This document shows positions 23,886 to 31,585 of a DNA stretch of 64,000 nt, piece by piece. The DNA is from Sinobaca qinghaiensis. Its GTDB lineage: Bacteria > Bacillota > Bacilli > Bacillales > Marinococcaceae. The notes under the pieces were generated by a model. It searched no databases. It had not been told where the DNA came from and saw only the letters and a list, made by a program, of their open reading frames with translations. The DNA lies in assembly GCF_003610495.1 (NCBI RefSeq), contig NZ_RAPK01000009.1, positions 186,001-250,000 of the forward strand, read 5' to 3'. The position numbers and the translations under genes are program-made. The stretch's first letter is position 1. Each line of letters starts with the position of its first letter.

Positions 23886-25304
23886 TTAATCCTGGTACAT
23901 AAATTTAGCTCCGGCGATGCCCGGATTTGTCATTTCTTTGGCATTGAGGATTTCATCGAGCTCTTCTGCGGAAAGAATTCCTCTTTCCAGACAGATTTCG
24001 CGGACACTTCGTCCGGTTTCAATAGCTTCTTTGGCAATTCTTGAGGCAGCTTCATAGCCGACGTGAGGATTAATGGCTGTAATAATCCCTACACTTCTCT
24101 CTACCAGGTCTTTATTGTGTTCGGCGTTTGCTGTAATTCCATCAATAGCATATTCCTTAAATACTTCCAGTCCATTCTGCAGAATCGATAATGACTGAAG
24201 AAGGTTAAAAACAAGCACAGGTTCCATTACGTTCAATTCCAGCTGGCCGGCCTCTGAGGCAAGGCTGATCGTGTGATCGTTGCCGATAACCTGGAAGGAA
24301 ATCTGATTAATGACTTCGCACATGACCGGATTCACTTTTCCCGGCATAATGGAAGAACCCGGCTGCCGCGACGGCAGGTTAATTTCATTAAAACCGGTCC
24401 TCGGGCCGGAACTCATCAATCGAAGGTCGTTGGCGATTTTGGATAGATTTATCGCATGCACTTTCAGCGCAGCGGAAAGCTCTGTATAAGCATCCGTATT
24501 CTGAGTCGCATCAACGAGATTTTCTGCGCTCACGAACGGCATATCGGTAAGGTTTACGAGATGCTTTGCCGCTCTGACAATATATTCAGGTTTTGCATTG
24601 AGGCCCGTACCTACTGCGGTAGCTCCCAGATTTATTTCATACAGGTGTTCTACCGCCCGCTTAATCCGTCCCAGGTCACGGCCGAGCACTCTTTTATAAG
24701 CGCCAAATTCCTGGCCAAGTCTAATAGGAACAGCATCCTGAAGGTGTGTCCGGCCCATTTTTATTACGTCATCAAATTCTTTTTCTTTCGTTTCCAGCGC
24801 TGAAATTAACTCAGCTAACGATTCCTCCAGGCCTTTGGATAAATGCAGGGAGGCAATATGAATAGCTGTAGGAAAAGCATCATTGGTAGACTGGGCCATG
24901 TTCACATGCGTGTTGGGACTCACCATAAGGTACTGCCCTTTTTCCCCGCCCAGAATTTCGATAGCACGATTTGCAATAACTTCATTGGCATTCATGTTAA
25001 ATGACGTGCCGGCTCCGCCCTGAATGGCGTCCACAATAAATTGGTCATTGAATCTTCCCTCTATTACTTCGTCCGCTGCCTGTACAATTGCTTCAGATAT
25101 GTTCTCACGCAGGACACCGACTTCGGTGTTTGCAAGAGCGGCTGCTTTTTTTACATATCCAAATGCTTTGATTAGTTCCGGATGCGGCGGATAGCCGGTA
25201 ATAGGGAAATTTTCTTTAGCGCGAATCGTTTGGATGCCGTAATATGCTTCTGCCGGTACCTGCTTCTCACCTAAAAAATCTCTTTCCGTCCTGAATTCAG
25301 TCAT
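23886..25304 (-). CDS. aspA: Aspartate ammonia-lyase
   Basis: Cytosolic enzyme of the fumarase/aspartase superfamily that converts L-aspartate to fumarate and ammonia; 472 residues from the ATG behind AAAGGGAG. Signature loop GSSIMPGKVNPVMCEV is present with the catalytic serine. The N-terminal region (PAEAYYGIQTIRAKENFPI) and NVMEPVLVFNLLQS favour aspartase over class II fumarase. It follows arginase by 13 bases, last gene of a long operon that starts at yqgN. Together rocF and aspA would release nitrogen from arginine and aspartate, suggesting amino-acid catabolism; that link is inference. Confidence 0.93.
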   Translation of the reverse strand: MTEFRTERDFLGEKQVPAEAYYGIQTIRAKENFPITGYPPHPELIKAFGYVKKAAALANTEVGVLRENISEAIVQAADEVIEGRFNDQFIVDAIQGGAGTSFNMNANEVIANRAIEILGGEKGQYLMVSPNTHVNMAQSTNDAFPTAIHIASLHLSKGLEESLAELISALETKEKEFDDVIKMGRTHLQDAVPIRLGQEFGAYKRVLGRDLGRIKRAVEHLYEINLGATAVGTGLNAKPEYIVRAAKHLVNLTDMPFVSAENLVDATQNTDAYTELSAALKVHAINLSKIANDLRLMSSGPRTGFNEINLPSRQPGSSIMPGKVNPVMCEVINQISFQVIGNDHTISLASEAGQLELNVMEPVLVFNLLQSLSILQNGLEVFKEYAIDGITANAEHNKDLVERSVGIITAINPHVGYEAASRIAKEAIETGRSVREICLERGILSAEELDEILNAKEMTNPGIAGAKFMYQD

Positions 25305-25317
25305 TTTTTTACTCCCT

Positions 25318-26217
25318 TTATTTAAGTTTTTCTCCAAATAATGATCCCATGAGCGCTACAGCTGCTTCGGCCGTTTTGTTTCTTTCGTCCAGGATCGGGT
25401 TTACCTCAACAAACTCTGCACTTGTAATGATATCAGCTTCTGCCAGAATTTCCATCGCTAAATGACTTTCCCGGTAACTCATACCCCCTGGAACCGGTGT
25501 CCCGACTCCCGGCGCATCATGCGGATCAAGGCCGTCCAGATCCAGGCTGAGGTGCACCCCGTCACAGTGCTTTAAGTGCTGAATCGTTCTATTCATCACC
25601 TCTGCCAGTCCCAGACGGTCCACTTCATGCATCGTAAAGACAAGCATTCCAGTTTCAGAAATATAACTTTTTTCGCCGGCGTCCAGATCCCTTGCCCCGA
25701 TGATAACAACCTGATCCGGCTGTATTTTTGCGCCGGCCTTATACGTATTTACCAGACTTTCATGGCCCCTGCCAAGAGATACCGCAAGCGGCATGCCGTG
25801 AATATTTCCGGAAGGGGATGTTTCTGCAGTGTTCAAATCTCCATGGGCATCGTACCAAATGACCCCCATCTTCTCGAAATGAGCAGAAGCGCCTGCTATA
25901 CTGCCGATGGCAATACTGTGATCGCCCCCTAAAATTAATGGAAAGTGTGCATTTGACAATATATTGGAAACGCGCCCGGCTAATTTTTCGCTCGTATCCC
26001 GTACTTCAGCAAAATTTGTAAGATTTTCTTCTTCCGGCGTTTTCACCCCGGGACTTTTGGATACTTCTATATTACCCGCATCTTCGATTTCATATCCGCT
26101 TTTTCTAAGCCTTTCGACAATTCCAGCATATCGTATAGCGCTGGGTCCCATATCCACACCCCGACGGCTCTGTCCCAAATCCATCGGAACGCCGAGCATG
26201 GTAATCTTCTGCTTCAT
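25318..26217 (-). CDS. rocF: Arginase
   Basis: Manganese enzyme that hydrolyses arginine to ornithine and urea; 299 residues from the ATG preceded by GAGGGA. Ureohydrolase motifs are complete: GGDHSIAIG (His100), WYDAHGDLN (Asp123, His125, Asp127) and SLDLDGLDP (both Asp). Length and the SRRGVDMGPSAIRY start are those of arginase, not agmatinase. In B. subtilis rocF is in the rocDEF operon; here it lies 34 bases behind glucokinase and just before aspA, without the other roc genes. Confidence 0.95.
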   Translation of the reverse strand: MKQKITMLGVPMDLGQSRRGVDMGPSAIRYAGIVERLRKSGYEIEDAGNIEVSKSPGVKTPEEENLTNFAEVRDTSEKLAGRVSNILSNAHFPLILGGDHSIAIGSIAGASAHFEKMGVIWYDAHGDLNTAETSPSGNIHGMPLAVSLGRGHESLVNTYKAGAKIQPDQVVIIGARDLDAGEKSYISETGMLVFTMHEVDRLGLAEVMNRTIQHLKHCDGVHLSLDLDGLDPHDAPGVGTPVPGGMSYRESHLAMEILAEADIITSAEFVEVNPILDERNKTAEAAVALMGSLFGEKLK

Positions 26218-26251
26218 ATGTATTCCCTCATCTCTATTTGAAATAATGCGT

Positions 26252-27223
26252 TCACCTGCCACTGAACGTTTTTTTCGCCAGCCAGGCTGCTCCAATTACT
26301 CCTGCATCATTTCCAAGAGAAGCCGTTGAAAACTCCACGCTGTCCCTGACTCTCTCGAGGGCATATGTGTCAAAGTGAGAACGCAGCGCCTGCAGCAGGC
26401 TGTCTCCAGCTGCGGAAACACCGCCGCCTATAATGAATTTTTCAGGATTTAGTACGTTTCCGATATTTGCAGCAGCAAGTCCTAGATAATGCAGCGATTC
26501 ATGAATAGAAGCCTGGGCGGTAGCATCGCCGGCGGCCGCAAATTCAAACAGCTCTTTCGTTGTAAGTTCTTTCCCTTGATTCAGATATTCTGTAAGAGCA
26601 GAATCGGGATTTTTTCCGGCAGCATCTTTTGCCAGCCGCACCATTCCTGTAGCGGAAGAAACCGTTTCAAGACAGCCGGTCTTGCCGCAGTTGCACGGTG
26701 CTCCGCCTTCGGCAATAACGGTTACATGGCCTATTTCCCCAGCCATTCCCTTGGTTCCATGTATAATTTCACCGTTAATAATGATGCCTCCGCCTACACC
26801 TGTTCCAAGCGTTAGAAAAATGACATCATCTGCTCCGCTTCCAGCTCCCTGCCAGTATTCTCCAGCTGCTGCCAGATTGGCATCATTGTCTACTACGGCC
26901 GGAACGCCTAATGCTTCCGATAGTTTGTCTGCGATAGGATATTTTTTCCAGCCGACATTTACTGCCAAATCAATAATTCCATGCTCCATATCAATAAAAC
27001 CGGGCACTCCGATACCCGCTGCTATACAGTCTTTTTTATCGATGCCTGCTTTTTTCAGATGCTCATCTGCCGATACGGCTATATCCTGTACGATATGATT
27101 GCCTGCCTCCGCTTTATTTGTCGGAATTGACCATTTGTCCACCATCTGTCCTTCGATTGTAAATACAGCCATTTTTACGGTTGTCCCGCCAACATCGATG
27201 CCTATCAGATATGTTTCTTTCAT
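26252..27223 (-). CDS. glcK: ROK-family glucokinase
   Basis: Phosphorylates glucose with ATP; 323 residues. The N-terminal phosphate-binding motif is IGIDVGGTTVKMAVF, the sugar-binding region has VPAVVDNDANLAA, GTGVGGGIIINGEI follows, and the ROK zinc motif is CNCGKTGCLE. It overlaps yqgQ by 4 bases (ATGA), the conserved yqgQ-glcK pair of Bacilli. Role in use of internally released glucose is known for B. subtilis GlcK. Confidence 0.95.
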   Translation of the reverse strand: MKETYLIGIDVGGTTVKMAVFTIEGQMVDKWSIPTNKAEAGNHIVQDIAVSADEHLKKAGIDKKDCIAAGIGVPGFIDMEHGIIDLAVNVGWKKYPIADKLSEALGVPAVVDNDANLAAAGEYWQGAGSGADDVIFLTLGTGVGGGIIINGEIIHGTKGMAGEIGHVTVIAEGGAPCNCGKTGCLETVSSATGMVRLAKDAAGKNPDSALTEYLNQGKELTTKELFEFAAAGDATAQASIHESLHYLGLAAANIGNVLNPEKFIIGGGVSAAGDSLLQALRSHFDTYALERVRDSVEFSTASLGNDAGVIGAAWLAKKTFSGR

Positions 27224-27447
27224 CCTTTTGTGCCCCTTTTCTGCTGTTCTATTTGTTTTTCGCCCGAAATAATTCGTTTTGCCTGCAGGTAAAGTAATTT
27301 ATCAATCATGCCCTGCTGATAAAATTCGGTAAACTCCTGGTCCATCATTTCAAGATCTATCATACGATCTCTAGTATAAATGACAGTTCCTCTATGAACG
27401 AGCCATTTTCGTACATCTGCTATTGTTTTCATATTCTCGTTGAACAA
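27220..27447 (-). CDS. yqgQ: YqgQ, DUF910 family small protein
   Basis: A 75-residue, mostly helical cytosolic protein of the DUF910 family, found next to glucokinase in Bacilli. Typical block: VRKWLVHRGTVIYTRDRMID followed by LEMMDQEFTEFYQQG. A TTG start with AAGAAGGGA upstream fits best; an ATG five codons later has no ribosome-binding site. Overlaps glcK by 4 bases. Function unknown; the basic helical fold has been suggested to bind nucleic acid. Confidence 0.85.
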   Translation of the reverse strand: MFNENMKTIADVRKWLVHRGTVIYTRDRMIDLEMMDQEFTEFYQQGMIDKLLYLQAKRIISGEKQIEQQKRGTKG

Positions 27448-27464
27448 GCTTGATCCCTTCTTTC

Positions 27465-29048
27465 TCAGGAAATCTCCTTCAGCCTTTCTTCAACCAGGCC
27501 AAAATCCAGTTCCTCTCCCGATGGCCGGTCCCCGGCAGTTCTCTTTGCTTCACTAAGAGCCTCTTCCGCTTCGTCCGGCATGGCAAGCTCAATATAAGTT
27601 AATGCAAGATTATAATACGCTTCCGCAAATTCAGGTTCCATTTCGATGGTCTGCTCAAAGTACCTGCCCGCTTCTTCGTAATTTTCTAAATACGATTCTG
27701 TATATCCAAGCAAAAATAAAGTCTGCGCATCTTCTGTTTCGCTGTTTTCTAAAGTATTCAGGAGAAGATCTCTTGCTTCTTCATATTCGCCCTCTTCAGC
27801 AAGGTCTCTTGCCATCTGCTGGTCCATTGCAGCCGATCCTGCTTTATTTTCGTTGTTCATCCCAAACCAGTAGAGACCGAACGTTAAAGCTGCCGTTCCT
27901 ATTAACAGGGGAAGCTGTGTTTTTCTGCGGCCGCTTTTTGGAAGGTGGACTGCCCCGGCTGCCAGAAATCCGCCTATCAGCCCGCCAATATGGGCTCCAT
28001 TATCAATAGCCGGCACAACGAATCCAAAAACAAGGTTAATAGCCAGGATAACAAGCACGTTAAATCCCATCGTCCGAAAAAACAATTTCTTGTGCATCCA
28101 GCCAAAATACAGAAGTGCCCCAAAACATCCGAAAATAGCACCTGATGCCCCGGCTGACACTTGTTCGTTAAAAGAAAAGCTGGCCAATGAACCTACTACA
28201 GCGGCTGCAGCGTATATAAACAAAAAACGGGTCGTTCCAAAAATCCGTTCTACAGCTCCTCCGAGATAAAATAACGCCAGCGAGTTCATAAAAAGATGCA
28301 GAAAACCAATATGAAGAAAAGCAGCTGTCAGAAGTCTCCACCATTCTCCGTCCATAATAGCTGGATTATATTTTGCCCCGTATTCAATTAATACAGCCAT
28401 ATTCATACTGCCGCCGGACTGCTCCAGCAGAAAAAACATCACAAAAATAGAAGCAAGCAGCGCATAAGTCAGCAGCGGCTTTCCATAAAAGAAAAGGCTC
28501 CGCTCTTTGTTGTCAATTTCCTCCTGCTGCCTTTCCACTTCTTCTCTGTATATACGTGTCCGGGCTTTAAGCTCCTCCTCCGGTTCCCCGGCATTCCAGG
28601 GAGACGGTTCTTCAATCCAGTCTGCTTTTTTATTTAATACAGCTTCCAGCACGCCATCAGGCGAATCCGCTATTCCTCTCTGGCCGTCGTTTGACAGCAG
28701 AAAGGACTGCTCGAAAACTTTGGACTGCAGTACTGCTTTGAATGGAGCATCCATATCCACGGGGGGATAGGAAGTTATATATACGTTATAAAAATGGACC
28801 TTCCTTGTTCCCAGTGCTTTTTTTATTGCCGGTGCTGCTTTTTCCGCTTCCAGCTGGTCTTTTTCAAGCAGGTTGAACCAGTCATACTCAACCCGGGCAA
28901 TGCGCACCATTACCGTTCCTTTTTCTGTTTCTTTCTCCAGCCATATTTGTTTCTTATCTTTACTTCTTTCAAAAACCCTGAAGCGTTCATGGACGACTAA
29001 CCGATGAATAAATTTCCAGTATAGGTGGGTTTGCAGGGCAATATTCAT
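27465..29048 (-). CDS. gluP: Rhomboid intramembrane serine protease with TPR domain
   Basis: A 527-residue protein homologous to B. subtilis YqgP/GluP, which cleaves membrane proteins such as the Mg transporter MgtE together with FtsH. Layout: N-terminal cytosolic domain (about 1-185), six rhomboid helices (about 190-395), and TPR repeats (about 415-520). Catalytic Ser302 lies in GASGAIFG and His353 in DNGAHIGG; Asn255 (HLFMN) completes the oxyanion site. It lies in the operon between the HAD hydrolase (5-base gap) and yqgQ. Confidence 0.95.
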   Translation of the reverse strand: MNIALQTHLYWKFIHRLVVHERFRVFERSKDKKQIWLEKETEKGTVMVRIARVEYDWFNLLEKDQLEAEKAAPAIKKALGTRKVHFYNVYITSYPPVDMDAPFKAVLQSKVFEQSFLLSNDGQRGIADSPDGVLEAVLNKKADWIEEPSPWNAGEPEEELKARTRIYREEVERQQEEIDNKERSLFFYGKPLLTYALLASIFVMFFLLEQSGGSMNMAVLIEYGAKYNPAIMDGEWWRLLTAAFLHIGFLHLFMNSLALFYLGGAVERIFGTTRFLFIYAAAAVVGSLASFSFNEQVSAGASGAIFGCFGALLYFGWMHKKLFFRTMGFNVLVILAINLVFGFVVPAIDNGAHIGGLIGGFLAAGAVHLPKSGRRKTQLPLLIGTAALTFGLYWFGMNNENKAGSAAMDQQMARDLAEEGEYEEARDLLLNTLENSETEDAQTLFLLGYTESYLENYEEAGRYFEQTIEMEPEFAEAYYNLALTYIELAMPDEAEEALSEAKRTAGDRPSGEELDFGLVEERLKEIS

Positions 29049-29053
29049 GATAG

Positions 29054-29794
29054 TTATCCTCCTGGTTTTATCCGGTTACTAATCAAACGGGCCGCATCCT
29101 TAAAATGCTCATATTCAGCAAGCGGGGATCTCCCTTCCTGCCTTGGTTCTTTTCTTGTGTTCAAGTAAATACTTTCCATGCCTGCATCCATGGATGCCTG
29201 AACATCCAGCGCCCAGGAATCTCCGACATAGAGGGTACGGGAGGGAATGCTGCCTGTTTTACTAAGTACAGAGGTGAATATTTCCCGGTCCGGTTTTCCC
29301 ACGCCCATTTCTTCTGAAATATACACCCGCTCTTTCGGTATATACTTTTCCACGTGAAGCGCTTTCCATTTATCCAGCTGTGTTATTCTATTTCCATTCG
29401 TAATAATCCCCAGATAAACCCCCGTTTGATATAGTTCTTCAAACAGCTCTTTCATACCGGTGTAAGGTTCTACGAATTTAGATACTTCTTTTTCGTACTG
29501 ATCGTGAAAAAGCTTTGCTTCTTTTTCATTCATTTCGATATTATAGTGATTCATCGTTTCGATAAATCGTTTCATACGATACTCAGAATACGTTAATGTA
29601 TCCTTCTCCATTTCTTTCCATAGTTCATCGCAGTAATGTTTAAACGTAGAAAACCATTCTTTTTCATCTATATGCTGCAGTTTTTTATCCGTGCGGTATC
29701 TTTGTTGAAACGTGTAAATAATTGATTTTTCAAAAGCCAGCTCATGGCTGTATAATGTGTTATCCAAATCGAAAAAAATACTTTGCCACCTCAT
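29054..29794 (-). CDS. HAD-superfamily hydrolase, YjjG-like
   Basis: A 246-residue haloacid dehalogenase-type phosphohydrolase. Motif I is FFDLDNTLYSHE with both catalytic Asp residues, motif II is ITNGNR, motif III is the Lys in GVGKPDREIF, and motif IV is YVGDSWALDV. A helical cap lies between motifs I and II (about 20-100). The closest type is the YjjG/pyrimidine-nucleotidase group that clears non-canonical nucleotides, but substrate is not certain. Start behind AGAGGGGG. Between the DUF92 gene and gluP in one operon. Confidence 0.85.
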   Translation of the reverse strand: MRWQSIFFDLDNTLYSHELAFEKSIIYTFQQRYRTDKKLQHIDEKEWFSTFKHYCDELWKEMEKDTLTYSEYRMKRFIETMNHYNIEMNEKEAKLFHDQYEKEVSKFVEPYTGMKELFEELYQTGVYLGIITNGNRITQLDKWKALHVEKYIPKERVYISEEMGVGKPDREIFTSVLSKTGSIPSRTLYVGDSWALDVQASMDAGMESIYLNTRKEPRQEGRSPLAEYEHFKDAARLISNRIKPGG

Positions 29795-29856
29795 AATGTC
29801 CCCCTCTTTGCTTCTTTATTATAGCAGGGGTTTCCGCTATTTTCGACTTTTGTCAT

Positions 29857-30642
29857 TCAACGTATAAGCCACATGACAGCAAGACAAATTCCTCCCCCGG
29901 TTAATGTACAGATCATATTAACCGCTTCATTATCCGCCCATTTCCAGCCTCCTGCCTGTATAGTGTCAGCGCCGCAGTGTGATTGCTTTTCGGTTATCAG
30001 CCCGCACCGCCGGCAGCGATAAGTTACCTGAAAAAAAGCTCCCGCTGCGGTGTCCATTACATTACCGGCAAATCCTGCCGCTGTAATAATCAAAGCCACG
30101 GTATAAATGGAAGGGAGATAGGAGGAAAATAAAAACGCCGCGGCTCCTCCTATTAAAGAAGCTCCTAAAAATGCAGCTCCTGTTCCCGCCGCTGTAACAG
30201 CGCCTGAAGTTCCAGCAGGCACCCTGCGGCCTCGGGGAAGAAGATACGCGCGGCTCTTTGCACGACTGCCCCATTCAGAGGCCCAGGTATCTGAAGCTGC
30301 TGCTGCAAGTGCTCCAGCAAAGGCTGCTATCCAAAGCTCGTTCCCGGTAATGGAATAGAACAGAGCACTAACAGCCGCTGCCCCTCCATTTGCAAAAACC
30401 TGGGAAGCTCTTCTAGCCCCTCCGCCCGCATTAATTTCTTCCGCTTTCTTATTATCCGGAAGAAGCGAAAACATCGAAGCAGTCACAAAAAAAAGCAGCA
30501 GCAGAGAAAACCCCTGCCAGCCTAAGCCAAACCAGATAACACTTCCTAGTAAAGCCGCTGCAAGAGCTCCTCCAAATGTTAAGGCTGCCGCTTTATAGGC
30601 AGCTGCAGCTGCCCCGAAAATTAAAATATAAACCGGGATCAT
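29857..30642 (-). CDS. DUF92 family membrane protein (phytyl-phosphate kinase-like)
   Basis: A 261-residue, Ala/Gly-rich membrane protein with six or seven helices. DUF92 hallmarks: ASDTWASEWG near residue 117, LPRGRRVPAGTSGAV near 135, and GNVMDTAAGAFFQ near 195. Plant and cyanobacterial relatives (VTE6) are CTP-dependent phytyl-phosphate kinases, so a prenyl-phosphate kinase is possible. A Cys pair (CRRCG) near residue 211 and a further Cys (SHCGAD) resemble a small metal site. Overlaps yqgN by 4 bases (ATGA). Confidence 0.85.
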   Translation of the reverse strand: MIPVYILIFGAAAAAYKAAALTFGGALAAALLGSVIWFGLGWQGFSLLLLFFVTASMFSLLPDNKKAEEINAGGGARRASQVFANGGAAAVSALFYSITGNELWIAAFAGALAAAASDTWASEWGSRAKSRAYLLPRGRRVPAGTSGAVTAAGTGAAFLGASLIGGAAAFLFSSYLPSIYTVALIITAAGFAGNVMDTAAGAFFQVTYRCRRCGLITEKQSHCGADTIQAGGWKWADNEAVNMICTLTGGGICLAVMWLIR

Positions 30643-31202
30643 ATATAAATAACTCCCTCTTCAGTAACTACAGCCTGTACAGGTATATCATGCGCCTCTC
30701 TCGGAACACGTTCAATAAGCTGATAGCTGAAAGCAAGAGAACAGGTGCAGGCACGACAGTCTTCCAGAAAACGGTCATAATAACCGCCTCCGAATCCAAT
30801 TCGATAACCCTCTCTATCAAATACCATTCCCGGTACGATAACCATGTCAAATTTGTTTTTATCCCATTCCTGCTTATTATGAGTCTGCGGTTCCATAATT
30901 CCCGCAAATCCTTCTTCTAATTCATGCATCGAGTCCATACTATAAAAATGAAGCGAGCGTTGCATAGGATCGACCTTCGGGACCGCAATCTGCTTTTGTT
31001 CCTCCCATGCTTTTTCAATTAGAGGCATTGTATCAATTTCCCTGCCTGTTGATAATGTAACCGCCACCCGGTCCGATTTCTTCCACATATCAGAAGCAAA
31101 TAAATGTTCATATACATAACTCTGCATTGTATGGTGCAGTACTGGTGTTAATGATTTAGAATGCTGATAGATCTGCTCTCTGAGTTTTCTTTTATCGTTC
31201 AT
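30639..31202 (-). CDS. yqgN: 5-formyltetrahydrofolate cyclo-ligase
   Basis: Converts 5-formyl-THF to 5,10-methenyl-THF with ATP, recovering folate for one-carbon metabolism. 187 residues, normal length. Family features: the basic N-terminus KRKLREQIYQ, the substrate loop VTLSTGREIDTMPL, and the phosphate-binding motif GYRIGFGGGYYDRFL near residue 135. ATG behind AAGGAGG. First gene of the yqgN-DUF92-HAD-gluP-yqgQ-glcK-rocF-aspA run. Confidence 0.93.
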   Translation of the reverse strand: MNDKRKLREQIYQHSKSLTPVLHHTMQSYVYEHLFASDMWKKSDRVAVTLSTGREIDTMPLIEKAWEEQKQIAVPKVDPMQRSLHFYSMDSMHELEEGFAGIMEPQTHNKQEWDKNKFDMVIVPGMVFDREGYRIGFGGGYYDRFLEDCRACTCSLAFSYQLIERVPREAHDIPVQAVVTEEGVIYI

Positions 31203-31275
31203 TGTTTCCTCCTTGACGTAACTGCTTAAACTATCATTATATCGCTAATCCATTCAAAAACAGCTTATTTTTTCC

Positions 31276-31318
31276 AAAAAAAATAAGCAGAGGAGATAAT
31301 CTCCTTCTGCTTATTTTG
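31276..31318 (-). terminator. Intrinsic terminator of rpmG
   Basis: AAAATAAGCAG and CTGCTTATTTT arms with inner AGGAGAT/ATCTCCT pairing, followed by a T-run. The 5' arm contains the rpmG stop codon. Confidence 0.85.
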
Positions 31319-31460
31319 TTTCGCGGTGGATCGTATGCTTTCTTAAACGCGGGCTGTATTTTTTCATTTCAATACGCTCTGGGTTTGTGCGCTTGTTTTT
31401 AGAAGTCATGTAATTACGATCTCCTGTTTCCGTGCAGGCCAGGGTAACTTGTACTCTCAT
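31311..31460 (-). CDS. rpmG: 50S ribosomal protein L33
   Basis: A 49-residue ribosomal protein read directly from the sequence: it begins [18 protein letters not shown] and ends [11 protein letters not shown]. Of the four zinc cysteines found in some L33 proteins only the first remains (ACTET, KKYSPRL), so this is the cysteine-poor, zinc-independent type. Ribosome-binding site GGGGAGGG, and a sigma-A promoter lies at 31504-31532. Monocistronic, with a terminator that overlaps its stop codon. Located between the PBP gene and yqgN, as an rpmG copy is in Bacillus. Confidence 0.95.
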   Translation of the reverse strand: MRVQVTLACTETGDRNYMTSKNKRTNPERIEMKKYSPRLRKHTIHRETK

Positions 31461-31503
31461 AACAATATCCCTCCCCTTTCTTTATCTTCAATCATACTTA
31501 ACA

Positions 31504-31532
31504 ATGATAGCAAATACCTTCTCGTCTATCAA
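31504..31532 (-). promoter_or_regulatory. Sigma-A promoter of rpmG
   Basis: On the minus strand TTGATA and TATCAT are separated by 17 bases, 44 bases upstream of the rpmG start. Confidence 0.7.
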
Positions 31533-31585
31533 GTGTTTTTTCTTTTCAGCTTTTCAGTTAGGGAAGCTGGAGAAAAACAGAATCC

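Noticed and set aside
23886-25304. Class II fumarase instead of aspartase
   Set aside because: The GSSIMPGKVNP loop is shared, but the residues after it and the N-terminal block match aspartate ammonia-lyase better.
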